A DNA stretch of 64,000 nucleotides, taken from the NCBI RefSeq assembly GCF_026627445.1, contig NZ_JAPNLJ010000032.1, positions 1 through 64,000 on the forward strand, written 5' to 3'. This DNA comes from Streptomyces sp. H27-H1. GTDB lineage: Bacteria > Actinomycetota > Actinomycetes > Streptomycetales > Streptomycetaceae. The position numbers and the translations under genes are program-made. This document shows positions 55,374 to 63,685 of the stretch, in pieces (position 1 is the first letter of the stretch; every line of letters begins with the position of its first letter). A model generated the notes under the pieces. The model did no database searches. It saw only the letters and a program-made list of their open reading frames with translations, and was not told the origin of the DNA.

Positions 55374-55854
55374 GCACGGGCTCCGGGGCCGGGGCCGTGG
55401 CCGTCGGGTCCCGGTGTCCGACGGCTTCGATCTCCGCCCAGACGACCTTTCCGGGGTCACGGGTGTAGGAGCCCCACCGGTCGGTGAGCAGCCGCACGAT
55501 GCGCAGGCCGTGGCCACCGGGGGCTTCCGGCCGGAGTTCGGTCCGGGGGTGCGGCAGTTCGGCCGAGGCGTCGAACACGTCGATGCGCAAGGTCCGCTCG
55601 GCGGCTGTCAGGACGAGCTCCTGACAGCCGTTCGCGTACGCGGCCGCGTTGTTCACCAGCTCGGACACGACGAGCAGGGCGTCGGCGGCGCTCTCGTAGC
55701 GGTCCCATCCCCACTCCCGCAGGGTCCGGCGGGTGAAGGCGCGGCCCTCGGCAGCAGGGCCGCGCACACCGCCCAGGGGCAGTCGGCGGCTCTGCCCCGT
55801 GACCGGCACTCCCGCACCGCGAGGGTCGACGGTGGATTCTGCGGTCATGTTCAC
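55315..55854 (-). CDS. RsbW-like ATP-binding protein with C-terminal tail
   Basis: A 179-residue GHKL ATPase: VSELVNNAAAYANGCQELVL (N box), IDVFDASAELPHPR, and GGHGLRIVRLLTDRW (G2). It is a paralogue of 44959-45426. The C-terminal 30 residues are a Pro/Ala-rich tail. GTG 55854 is chosen since GAGG lies five bases upstream; ATG 55848 is the alternative. Its end overlaps the BrkB gene. Confidence 0.8.
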   Translation of the reverse strand: MNMTAESTVDPRGAGVPVTGQSRRLPLGGVRGPAAEGRAFTRRTLREWGWDRYESAADALLVVSELVNNAAAYANGCQELVLTAAERTLRIDVFDASAELPHPRTELRPEAPGGHGLRIVRLLTDRWGSYTRDPGKVVWAEIEAVGHRDPTATAPAPEPVLRPASATRALPPAPVPVRH

Positions 55855-56200
55855 TGTGGCCTCACCCCGGCTGTCGGCTCTGTGGCGGCTGGATCTCCCC
55901 CGCACCCTCACCCGTTGGCGCCTCAGGCGCGGGAACGAGCGGTGAGGAGGGATGGGAAGCATGTCGACCTGCATCCCGGTGCCTGCCCGGTGGTCTTCGC
56001 TTCCCCTGGCGCGGCTGCCCTGGTGGACACGGCGCAAACTCCTCCCTCCGGCGTCCGCGCCGCGCGGCGGGTGAATGAAGCAACGAAGCCAGGGCAGGCG
56101 AGTTTTGGCGGGGCGCGCACAGCGTCGCGTACGACATCGAAAGAGAGGGACGGCAGGCGCTGCCTCGCCGCCCCCTGTCTGGCGAAGGAGTTGTTTTCGC

Positions 56201-56566
56201 GTGACTGAGCATGTGTGGGGCTACAGGTCCACCTCCGGCCACCTGACCGGTACCGATCTGACCGGGTACGAGGTCGAGGCGACCGACGGCAACATCGGCA
56301 AGGTCGACAAGCACTCCGACGAGGCCGGTGATGCCTATCTGGTCGTGGACACCGGGGTCTGGATCTTCGGCAAGGAGGTGCTGCTGCCGGCGAGCACCGT
56401 GATCATCATCGACGTCGACCGGAAGAAGATCTACGTCGACGGCACCAAGGAGCAGATCAAGAACGCTCCGGAGTTCCACCGCGAGAAGCACCTCGACGAC
56501 GTCGGATACCGCGAGGAGATCGGAACCTACTACTCCGTCGGTGGTTTCGGCGGCCGCATCATCTGA
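56201..56566 (+). CDS. PRC-barrel-like protein, third copy
   Basis: A 121-residue protein closely related to that at 16554-16922 (HVWGYRSTSGHLTGTDLTGY, DGNIGKVDKHSDEAG, WIFGKEVLLPAS, IYVDGTKEQIKNAPEF). Its leader GAAGGAGTTGTTTTCGC and GTG start match that copy, so start and duplication are well supported. A strong terminator follows. Confidence 0.8.
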   Translation: MTEHVWGYRSTSGHLTGTDLTGYEVEATDGNIGKVDKHSDEAGDAYLVVDTGVWIFGKEVLLPASTVIIIDVDRKKIYVDGTKEQIKNAPEFHREKHLDDVGYREEIGTYYSVGGFGGRII

Positions 56567-56584
56567 ACCATCCGACCGGATGTG

Positions 56585-56617
56585 ACCGGGCCCGGGCTCA
56601 TCGAGCCCGGGCCCGGT
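56585..56617 (+). terminator. Intrinsic terminator
   Basis: Perfect 15-bp arms (ACCGGGCCCGGGCTC / GAGCCCGGGCCCGGT) with an ATC loop, followed by TTTC, 18 bp after the PRC-barrel stop codon. Confidence 0.85.
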
Positions 56618-56819
56618 TTCGTGTCGTCACCGTGCCGCTCCGCGGCCGCAGGAGCGGGGGGACCGGGGAGTGCGCGCCACGGCGAAGGAGTCTGGGCCAT
56701 CCGGAGCAACGGGGGCGTGTTCCCTTCGGGTCGCCGTCCGGGCGGTGGATAGTCGGCCGGGTGGGCGGCCGCACGGGCTACCGGCCCCGCGCCCAGGTGA
56801 CACAGGGAGAGTGGATCCG

Positions 56820-57164
56820 ATGGTGAAGAAGGCATTGCTGACGTACGCCTTGGCGGCCGGAGTACTGATCGGGCCGCTGAGCACGGCCGGTTGGGCGGCC
56901 GAGGGCCTCATCGGCGGGCACGCGAAGGACAGGTCCGGCCCCGTGGGCGTGGTCGAGACCCGCGCGCCCCTGAACGTCCGCGAGAAGCCGACCATGTACT
57001 CGGACGTGGTGAAGAAGCTGCACCCGCACGAGCGGGTGCTCCTCGTGTGCCAGAAGCGCGGAGGCTGGGTGGACGGCAATCCGGTCTGGTACCGCCTGCA
57101 CGGCTCGAAGGGCTGGGTCTCGGCCCGCTACGTCCACAACCTCCAGCCGGTCCGCCCCTGCTGA
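56820..57164 (+). CDS. Secreted SH3-domain protein
   Basis: A 114-residue exported protein: signal peptide of about 26 residues (LLTYALAAGVLIGPLSTAGW, AA cleavage), then one bacterial SH3 domain (APLNVREKPTMYSDVVKKLH, GWVSARYVHNL) with Cys in VLLVCQKRGG and at the C terminus, which could form a disulfide. Such small proteins bind peptidoglycan or other envelope partners. GGGAGAG precedes the ATG. Confidence 0.8.
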   Translation: MVKKALLTYALAAGVLIGPLSTAGWAAEGLIGGHAKDRSGPVGVVETRAPLNVREKPTMYSDVVKKLHPHERVLLVCQKRGGWVDGNPVWYRLHGSKGWVSARYVHNLQPVRPC

Positions 57165-57268
57165 AGCACTCCCTGCCGAGAGCACGAAGCCGGGCACGGC
57201 CCCCAAGGACTTGGTGGCCGCGCCCGTTCCTGTTCCCGCCTGGAGCGTTCCTTCACCGGCGGTGTGGT

Positions 57269-57574
57269 TCAAGCGGTGGAGGGCAGAGCGGCCCTCTTGG
57301 CACCCGCGGTATCCAGCCGGCGCCTTTCGTGCTCGGTGAGCCCGCCCCAGATCCCGAACGGCTCCACCACCTCCAGCGCGTGCCGCAGGCAGTCCCGCTG
57401 CACCGGGCACAGCGCGCACACCTCTTTCGCCGCCGTGTCCCGCGCCTCACGGTCCGGCCCCTGCTCGCCCGTGGGGTGGAAGAAGAGGCGCGAGCCCAGT
57501 TCCCGGCAGGCGGCATCCTCCTGCCACAGCCAGTGGTACTCGGCGCGGCCGGGCAGACGGGACACATTTCCCAC
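57269..57574 (-). CDS. WhiB-like (Wbl) transcription factor
   Basis: A 101-residue Wbl protein with the four iron-sulfur cysteines C23, C53, C56 and C62 (CALC and CPVQRDC) and the turn GIWGG at 74-78, followed by a basic DNA-contact tail (EHERRRLDT). Wbl proteins hold a [4Fe-4S] cluster and act with a sigma factor. GTG 57574 has GGAGG seven bases upstream. The Wbl subtype cannot be assigned without comparison. Confidence 0.9.
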   Translation of the reverse strand: MGNVSRLPGRAEYHWLWQEDAACRELGSRLFFHPTGEQGPDREARDTAAKEVCALCPVQRDCLRHALEVVEPFGIWGGLTEHERRRLDTAGAKRAALPSTA

Positions 57575-57657
57575 CTCGGAACCTCCATCGCAGACGGCCC
57601 CCGATCGGGCCGGATTCGAAAGCGTGATCCCTTAGCGTCTGGCCCGGAGTTCTCGGT

Positions 57658-58041
57658 TCAAACAGTCGGATCCCGTCGTGCACGCCGGCTGCGCCTGGCG
57701 AGCAGGGCCGCGGTCAGCACTCCGGAGGCCGTGATCAGCACGGTTCGGTTGCTCCGCGCCATGGTCGCGGCCCGAACGGCCCGGACCCGTGCGGAATCGA
57801 GCTTCTTGTCCTTCGTGAGGCGGCCGGCGTGCGATGTGGCCGCCTTCTTCAGCCGCCCGGCGGTCCGCACGACCCGCCCCTTGGCGAAGACGCCCTTCTC
57901 ATGGACCCGCGCCGACCGGCCGGTCTTGGAGACGAACGCCTCGACCGTCCGTCCGAGTTCCCTTCCGGTCCGGACGGCCTGTCGTCGCAGCGCCCGCGCG
58001 CTGGGGACGGACTTGCTTCCCGGTAGTCCGGTCATCGTCAT
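57658..58041 (-). CDS. Hypothetical basic membrane-anchored protein
   Basis: A 127-residue protein rich in Arg, Lys and Ala. A hydrophobic stretch near residues 97-113 (NRTVLITASGVLTAALLARR) could be one TM helix at the C terminus; the rest is basic and amphipathic (RAVRTGRELGRTVEAFVSKT). It resembles the type of DUF-tailed small membrane proteins often near stress genes, but I cannot assign it. Confidence 0.55.
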   Translation of the reverse strand: MTMTGLPGSKSVPSARALRRQAVRTGRELGRTVEAFVSKTGRSARVHEKGVFAKGRVVRTAGRLKKAATSHAGRLTKDKKLDSARVRAVRAATMARSNRTVLITASGVLTAALLARRSRRARRDPTV

Positions 58042-58183
58042 CGGGGTTCCCTCTCCTTCGATTCCTCCGCCTACCCGCGGGCCGGATGTCGTTCGCCCCG
58101 CGACGTCTGGTCAACTGGCGTGCCGCGCGGACACCCGGAAACGGGCCGACGGCACGCTGTCTGCAGCTGCCGGGTCATGGGGC

Positions 58184-58207
58184 CGCCCGCCCCGAACGGG
58201 GCGGGCG
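58184..58207 (-). terminator. Intrinsic terminator of the DUF6131 gene
   Basis: Perfect 11-bp arms with an AA loop lie 13 bp after the stop codon on the minus strand. Confidence 0.7.
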
Positions 58208-58220
58208 ACGAAAGGCCCGG

Positions 58221-58376
58221 TCAGTAGTAGTGACGTCGGCCGCCGACCGCGTGCCCGACCGAACCCATGATCCACAGCACGGCCCCCACCACGAGCAGGA
58301 TGACTCCGATGGTCCACAGGATGGAGATTCCCGTCAGGAACCCGATGACCAGGAGAATGATTCCGGCGAAAAGCAT
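58221..58376 (-). CDS. DUF6131-like small membrane protein
   Basis: A 51-residue protein of two hydrophobic helices (LFAGIILLVIGFLTGISILW and TIGVILLVVGAVLWIMGSVG) followed by GRRHYY. This is the pattern of the DUF6131 family, found widely in Actinobacteria. GAGGA precedes the ATG. Function unknown; usually single-gene and possibly stress-related. Confidence 0.75.
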   Translation of the reverse strand: MLFAGIILLVIGFLTGISILWTIGVILLVVGAVLWIMGSVGHAVGGRRHYY

Positions 58377-58618
58377 GATGTCCTCACTCACTCGTCGGGA
58401 ATGCCGCGGAGCCGGGTGGCTCCGCAGCGGTGCCTAGGCTCGCGTCTACCCTCGGGCTCCGCTGTTATCTGTGCCGGGTCGCGTCTTCTGCGCGCGGCCT
58501 GCCGGAGCGGTGGGGCGGGGACGGGGGCGAGGCGGGGACGGGGGTGAGGTCGTGGGGCGGTGACGTCGGTCCGACGGTGACGGGGCCCGGCGGTAACGGG
58601 GCCCAACGGTGGGGCTGC

Positions 58619-59116
58619 TCAGCCCGACAGGTCGAGCTCGTAGACCTGCCCGATCAGATCGGCGCCGAAGCTGTGGTGCGGCTCCTCCTCCACGAGCCGG
58701 AAGCCGGCGGCCAGGTAGATCCCGCGCGCGGCCACCAGGGTGTCGTTCGTCCACAGCCGGATCCGCTCGTACCCCGCTTCGCGGGCGAAGTCCACGCACC
58801 GGTCCACCAGACGGGCACCCAGCCGGTGGCCTCGTGCGGCGGGGTCCACGAGCAGGATCCGGAGTTTGGCGGCGCCCTCCTCACCGGCCACGCAGAACAC
58901 GCTGCCGACCCGGCGGCCGTCGAGTTCCGCGATCCAGGCCGCTTCGCGGGACGGGTCACTGCCGGCCGCGTAGTCCGCGACGATCCGCGCGACCAGGGCC
59001 TCGAAGCCGGTGTCCCAGCCGAACTCCTTCGCGTACTGCTCGCCGTGGGCCATCACCACCCAGCCGAGGTCACCCGGCTCCCCCAGCGACCGGATCACCG
59101 CGCGCGCCTCGCTCAT
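58619..59116 (-). CDS. GNAT-family N-acetyltransferase
   Basis: A 165-residue acetyltransferase with motif A LRILLVDPAARGHRLGARLV at about residues 85-104 and motif B (TLVAARGIYLAAGFRLVEEE). Residues 10-50 include the conserved HGEQYAKEFGWDTGFEALVA of the MarR-linked acetyltransferase group. Divergent from the TetR-SRPBCC gene; the palindrome at 59146 lies in its promoter region, so it is a probable target of that regulator. Confidence 0.85.
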   Translation of the reverse strand: MSEARAVIRSLGEPGDLGWVVMAHGEQYAKEFGWDTGFEALVARIVADYAAGSDPSREAAWIAELDGRRVGSVFCVAGEEGAAKLRILLVDPAARGHRLGARLVDRCVDFAREAGYERIRLWTNDTLVAARGIYLAAGFRLVEEEPHHSFGADLIGQVYELDLSG

Positions 59117-59145
59117 GGGGACCCTTCTCTCCTTGATCTACACCA

Positions 59146-59165
59146 ACTGAAACGACTGTTTCAGT
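59146..59165. promoter_or_regulatory. Palindromic operator candidate
   Basis: ACTGAAAC-GACT-GTTTCAGT, a perfect 8-bp-arm inverted repeat, lies between the divergent acetyltransferase and TetR-SRPBCC genes. This is the usual position and size of a TetR operator. Confidence 0.75.
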
Positions 59166-59181
59166 AAAGCATAATGTCCGG

Positions 59182-60288
59182 GTGACCCCTCCTGCCCGAG
59201 ACGACTCCGCCCGCGCCGACTCCGCCCGTAAGCACCAGCTACTGGAGCTGGCCTACGCCCACGTGCTCGACCACGGGCTGGCCGACATGTCCCTGCGGCC
59301 CCTCGCCGAGGCGATCGGCAGCAGCCCACGCGTCCTGCTCTTCCTGTTCGGCAGCAAGGACGCCCTGGTGCAGGCGCTGCTCGCGCGTGCCCGGCAGGAC
59401 GAGACGGGGATGCTCGAAGCGGTGCACCGGGCCCGGCCGGAGCACGGCCTCGCCCGGACGGGCGAGCTGGTGTGGAGCTGGCTGGCCGACCCGGGGCACC
59501 GCAAGGTCCTCATGCTCTGGGTCGAGGGCTACGCCCGCTCGCTCACCGGCGGCGCGGGCCCGTGGGCGGGCTTCGCGGAGCGGACGATCGCCGACTGGCT
59601 CGAGCTTTTCGCCACCGCCCAGCCGGCGGCCCGCCGCGACACCCCCGGGGGGCTCGCCGAGCGCACCCTGCTGCTCTCGGTCCTGCGCGGGGCGCTGCTG
59701 GACCTCCTGGCGAGCCGCGACGAGCAGCGGACCACCGCGGCCGTGACGGCCCACCTGCGCACCCTCGAGTCCCCCGCCGCCGACGCGCCGGCAGACCGGG
59801 GCCGGCCCCGGAAGCGGGCCACGGGCAGGACCGACCGGGTCGGCCGGGTGATCGCGGCACCGCCGGCGGCCGTCTACGCCGCCCTCCTCGACCGCGAGTC
59901 GCTCGAAGCCTGGCTCCCGCCGGACGGGATGCACGGGCGGATCGAGCACTGGGATCCCCGGCCCGGCGGCGGGTTCCGGATGGTCCTCACCCACCTCGAC
60001 CCCACCGACAGCCCCGGCAAGTCCTCGGACGCGACCGATGTCGTCGACGTCCGGTTCACCGGCCTCACGCCGCCGGAACGCGTGGTGCAGGAGGCCGTGT
60101 TCGAGTCCGACGACCCGGCGTACGCCGGCACCATGACGATGACCTGGCACCTCGCCGCCTCCGGTGACGGGACCGAGGTGACGGTCGCCGCCACGAACGT
60201 ACCGGTCGGCATCGACCGAGCGGACCACGAGGCCGGCATCGCCTCCTCGCTGGCCCACCTGGCGTCATACGTGGAGGGGGCCGGATGA
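59182..60288 (+). CDS. TetR regulator fused to an SRPBCC/AHSA1 domain
   Basis: A 368-residue fusion. Residues about 15-200 are a TetR repressor (HQLLELAYAHVLDHGLADMS, PLAEAIGSSPRVLLFLFGSK). After a basic linker (DRGRPRKRATGRTDR) the rest, about 215-368, is an AHSA1/SRPBCC hydrophobic-ligand domain (VGRVIAAPPAAVYAALLDRE, LEAWLPPDGMHGRIEHWDPR, PGGGFRMVLTHLDPTD). Two domains normally encoded separately are thus in one chain, so the SRPBCC part may be a second ligand sensor for the repressor. The start is GTG. A palindrome sits 17 bp upstream. Confidence 0.85.
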   Translation: MTPPARDDSARADSARKHQLLELAYAHVLDHGLADMSLRPLAEAIGSSPRVLLFLFGSKDALVQALLARARQDETGMLEAVHRARPEHGLARTGELVWSWLADPGHRKVLMLWVEGYARSLTGGAGPWAGFAERTIADWLELFATAQPAARRDTPGGLAERTLLLSVLRGALLDLLASRDEQRTTAAVTAHLRTLESPAADAPADRGRPRKRATGRTDRVGRVIAAPPAAVYAALLDRESLEAWLPPDGMHGRIEHWDPRPGGGFRMVLTHLDPTDSPGKSSDATDVVDVRFTGLTPPERVVQEAVFESDDPAYAGTMTMTWHLAASGDGTEVTVAATNVPVGIDRADHEAGIASSLAHLASYVEGAG

Positions 60289-60297
60289 GTGCTCGCG

Positions 60298-61761
60298 CTA
60301 CGTGCTCACCGAGGTGGGTGCCGTTTCGGTCGCGGGGCCCGACTGGTCCCGCAGTTCGAGCCGCCCCGTCCTGAGGGCGGGGATCAGGGCGGCGACCGCC
60401 GCGGACAGCAGGGCGAAGCCTCCGCCCATCAGCAGGCCGGTGCGGAAGCCGGACTCGGATGTCAGCGTGACGCCTCCGACCGTGGTGGTCATCCGGGCCA
60501 GGACGACACCGACGACGGCGGCGCCGACAGAGGTGCCCAGGGAGCGCATGAGGGCGTTGAACCCGTTGGCGGCGCCGGTCTCGGCGAGGGGTACCGCGCT
60601 CATGACCAGAGCGGGCATGGCCCCGTAGGCGAGGGCGACACCGCTGTTGATGACCATGACGGCGGCCATCAGCCCGACGGCCGATCCGGCGAGCAGCAGC
60701 GCGACGCCGTAGCCCGCGGCCAGGACGAGCGCTCCACAGACCAGGGTCACCTTCGGGCCCCGGGCGTTGGTGAGCTTGCCGCCCAGAGGGGATACGACCA
60801 TCATCATCAGCCCGCCCGGGAGCATCCACAGGCCGGCCGCCAGCATGGACTGGCCCAGGCCGTAGCCGGTGGCCGCGGGGAACTGCAGCAGCTGCGGGAC
60901 GACCAGCATGCCGGCGTACATGCCGAAGCCGATGGAGACCGAGGCGAGGTTGGTCAGCAGGACGCGCGGGCGGACCGTGGTGCGCAGGTCGACCAACGGG
61001 TCGGTGGTGCGCCATTCGAACCACCCCCAGGCAGCCAGTACCACGACGGCGGCCGCGATCAGGCCGAGGGTGGTGGCCGATCCCCAGCCCCAGTCGGCGC
61101 CCTTGGACACGAACAGCAGCAGGCACACCAGACCCGCCGCGAGGCCCACCGCACCGACCACGTCGAAGCGTTGACCCTTGGCGGCGGCCGGAACGTCCGG
61201 AACGAACGCCACGACCATGACGGCGACGCAGACGGCGAGCGCCGCGGACCCCCAGAACAGGAAGCGCCAACTCGCGTACTGGGCGACGGCCGCGGACAAC
61301 GGGAGGCCGATGCCGCCGCCGATGCCCATGGAGGCACTCACGAGGGCGATGGAGGAAGTGAGCTTCTCGGCGGGGAGGATGTCGCGGAGCAGGGCGATGC
61401 CCAGGGGGATCATGCCCATGCCGACCCCTTGCAGGCCACGCCCGACGATCATCGGGATGACCCCGTCCGACAGGGCGCACACCACCGATCCGAGGATCAG
61501 CGGTATGCAGCAGGCCAGCAGCATGCGGCGCTTGCCGAGCATGTCACCCAGGCGCCCGCTGATCGGTACGGACACGCCTGCGACCAGGAGCGTGGCGGTG
61601 ACGACCCAGGCGGCGTTGGAGTGGGAGGTGTGGAGGATGCTCGGCAGGTCGGCCAGCAGCGGTGTGACCAGCGTCTGCATGACGGCTGCTGCGATGCCCG
61701 CGAGTGCGAGTGTCGCGATGACCCTGCCGGTACGGGTGGCGGCCGTGGGCGGCTGTTGCAT
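60298..61761 (-). CDS. MFS efflux transporter, 14-TM DHA2 (EmrB/QacA) type
   Basis: A 487-residue permease: motif A (GRLGDMLGKRRMLLACCIPL) after TM2, IGGGIGLPLSAAV-type motif C in TM5, 14 hydrophobic segments. It is related to, but distinct from, the pump at 9598. Its ATG at 61761 lies only nine bases from the IS5 element end, with AGGA preserved, so the element has separated it from its native promoter. The TetR gene beyond the IS is the likely original regulator. Confidence 0.85.
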   Translation of the reverse strand: MQQPPTAATRTGRVIATLALAGIAAAVMQTLVTPLLADLPSILHTSHSNAAWVVTATLLVAGVSVPISGRLGDMLGKRRMLLACCIPLILGSVVCALSDGVIPMIVGRGLQGVGMGMIPLGIALLRDILPAEKLTSSIALVSASMGIGGGIGLPLSAAVAQYASWRFLFWGSAALAVCVAVMVVAFVPDVPAAAKGQRFDVVGAVGLAAGLVCLLLFVSKGADWGWGSATTLGLIAAAVVVLAAWGWFEWRTTDPLVDLRTTVRPRVLLTNLASVSIGFGMYAGMLVVPQLLQFPAATGYGLGQSMLAAGLWMLPGGLMMMVVSPLGGKLTNARGPKVTLVCGALVLAAGYGVALLLAGSAVGLMAAVMVINSGVALAYGAMPALVMSAVPLAETGAANGFNALMRSLGTSVGAAVVGVVLARMTTTVGGVTLTSESGFRTGLLMGGGFALLSAAVAALIPALRTGRLELRDQSGPATETAPTSVST

Positions 61762-61769
61762 GAAGAGTC

Positions 61770-62848
61770 CTAGGGCCTGTGTGATGTCGTGATCAGTCGG
61801 GGGTCTTCAGGAGGTCGTCGATCCAGATCATTGCGGCACGGAGATGGACGCCGGCGAGGTAGCTCTCGGGTGATTTGTCGTAGCGAGTGGCGATGCCTCG
61901 CCAGGCCTTGAGCTTGTTGATCAGGCGCTCGACGGTGTTCCGCTCTTTGTAGAGGTCTGCGTCGTAGCTGACGGGTCGGCCGCCTCGGGCGCCCTTCTTC
62001 CTCCGGTTGGCGGCTTGGTCCCTCTTCTCTGGGATGACCGCCTTGATGTTGCGTTTGCGCAGGTAGGTGCGGTTGCCGCGGGATGAGTAGGCCTTGTCCG
62101 CGGCGACCGCGCCGGGCCTGCTGCGAGGACGACCGACAGGCAAGCGGACTCGAACGCGCTTGAGCGCGGGGATGAACTGCGGGCTGTCCCCGGCCTGCCC
62201 AACGGTCAGGACCAGTGCGAGTGGGCGGCATCTGCGGTCCGCGGCGAGGTGGAGTTTGCTGGTCAGCCCGCCCCTGGATCTGCCGAGCAGGGCTTCCTTC
62301 AGGCGGAGCTTGTGCCTGCGCCGGACGCGCCGGCGCTCGGCCTGTCCGTTCTGTCCCTCCGGTCCGCCCCTTTTTGCCGGGCGGTCTCATGTTCCTGTGC
62401 GGCTTCCTCCAGGGCGTCCATGAGGTGCTTGCTGACGCGCATGCCCGCAGCGTCGTGATGGGCGCGAACCGTTGTGGAATCCACGCTGACCAGCGACAAG
62501 TCGCTCTGTCCGGCGCGGGCGGCCTCGGCGATCAGGCCTTCCAGGAGGGCGGAGAACACGCCGGCGTTCCGCCAGACCCGGAAACGCCCGTAGACGGTGG
62601 CCCATGGGCCGAACTCGGCAGGCATCTCCCGCCACTGACCGCTGGACCGGAACCGCCAGATCACCCCCTCGAACTGCTCCCGCAGCCGCTCGGGGTACGG
62701 GCCATACCTACCGATCGGCAGGTATGGATCGATGAACTTCCACTGGGCATGGGTGAGTTGCCTGCGAGTCACGACCGCAGTCCTATCGAATCCACCCCAC
62801 GAAGAGCACAGAACTCAAAAACTGATCACGACATCACACAGGCCCTAG
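61770..62848 (-). mobile_element. IS5-family insertion sequence
   Basis: About 1.08 kb with perfect 28-bp terminal inverted repeats (61770-61797 and 62821-62848). The outermost CTAG at each end could include a 2-4-bp TA/CTAG target duplication. One transposase gene in two overlapping frames fills it. The structure fits the IS427-like subgroup. Perfect ends suggest recent insertion. Confidence 0.9.
61793..62772 (-). CDS. IS5-family transposase, two frames joined by -1 frameshift
   Basis: From GTG 62772, the first frame has the N terminus (LTHAQWKFIDPYLPIGRYGP, FRVWRNAGVFSALLEGLIAE) with SVDSTTVRAHHDAAG carrying the first catalytic Asp. Near 62370 the run CAAAAAGGGGC is a slippery site; a -1 shift gives the second frame (LGRSRGGLTSKLHLAADRRC, ADKAYSSRGNRTYLRKRNIK, YKERNTVERLINKLKAWRGI), with the remaining Asp and Glu. 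Its stop lies inside the left end repeat. Programmed -1 frameshifting is usual in this subgroup, so the element may be active. Confidence 0.85.
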
Positions 62849-63069
62849 AGGCGTGGGCCGCAGGCCCGGCCGGCCGGACGGCACGGGGCGCACGAGGTGG
62901 GGAGGCGTCTGCCCGACGATGCGTGGGTACCTGGCCGGCGCACACCACAATCAGTAGTCAACTATCACTTCGCGGCGTACGACGTGTCAACTGGATCCGA
63001 TCGTCGACTATCAGTTGTATTGTCGGCAGCGCGCCGAACGACAACCCCAAACCCCTGCGCGCCGACGCC

Positions 63070-63648
63070 GTGCGCAACGTAGAGAAGATCGTCGGAGCGG
63101 CACGCGACGTGTACGCCGAGGTGGGGCCCGATGTACCGCTCGACGAGATCGCGCGGCGGGCCGGCGTGGGGATCGCCACGCTCTTCCGCCGGTTCCCGGA
63201 CAAGGCGGCCCTGCTCCGGGCCGTGCTCGACCAGCAGTTCACCCAGGACGTGCTTCCCGCCATCGACCGCGGGCTGGCCGACGAGGATCCCCGCCACGGC
63301 CTGACCGCCGTCATCGAGGCCGCCCTGACCTCGGCGGCCGGCGAGCACCACGTACTGACTGCCGCCCGGAACGCCGGCGTCCTCACCGCGGAGACCAGTT
63401 CCCGCTTCTTCGACGCGCTCGACCCGCTGGTGACGCGGGGCCAGCAGGCCGGGGTGATCCGGGCGGACCTCGTGCCCGACGACCTGAAGCGGATCATGAG
63501 CATGCTCGTCAGCGTGCTGTGGACCATGGATCCGGCCGAGGACGGCTGGCGGCGCTACGTGACCCTGGTCATGGACGGCCTGAACCCGGCTGCGGCCAGC
63601 CCTCTGCCCCACCCCTCTCCCCCGCTCTTGCGCAGGTCGCAGGAGTGA
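63070..63648 (+). CDS. TetR-family transcriptional regulator
   Basis: About 192 residues: EKIVGAARDVYAEVGPDVPL, EIARRAGVGIATLFRRFPDK form the HTH, and the ligand domain follows. There is no good ATG: the GTG at 63070 leaves a complete HTH but a short N terminus, while the residues before it (NDNPKPLRADAV) look coding and would need an ATT at 63019. The repeats GTCAACT at 62958 and 62987 and ACTATC at 62964 and 63008 lie just upstream. The likely target is the efflux pump across the IS. Confidence 0.75.
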   Translation: MRNVEKIVGAARDVYAEVGPDVPLDEIARRAGVGIATLFRRFPDKAALLRAVLDQQFTQDVLPAIDRGLADEDPRHGLTAVIEAALTSAAGEHHVLTAARNAGVLTAETSSRFFDALDPLVTRGQQAGVIRADLVPDDLKRIMSMLVSVLWTMDPAEDGWRRYVTLVMDGLNPAAASPLPHPSPPLLRRSQE

Positions 63649-63685
63649 TCGCCTCCGGGCCGCGGCGCTGCTGAATCCTCGCGGA

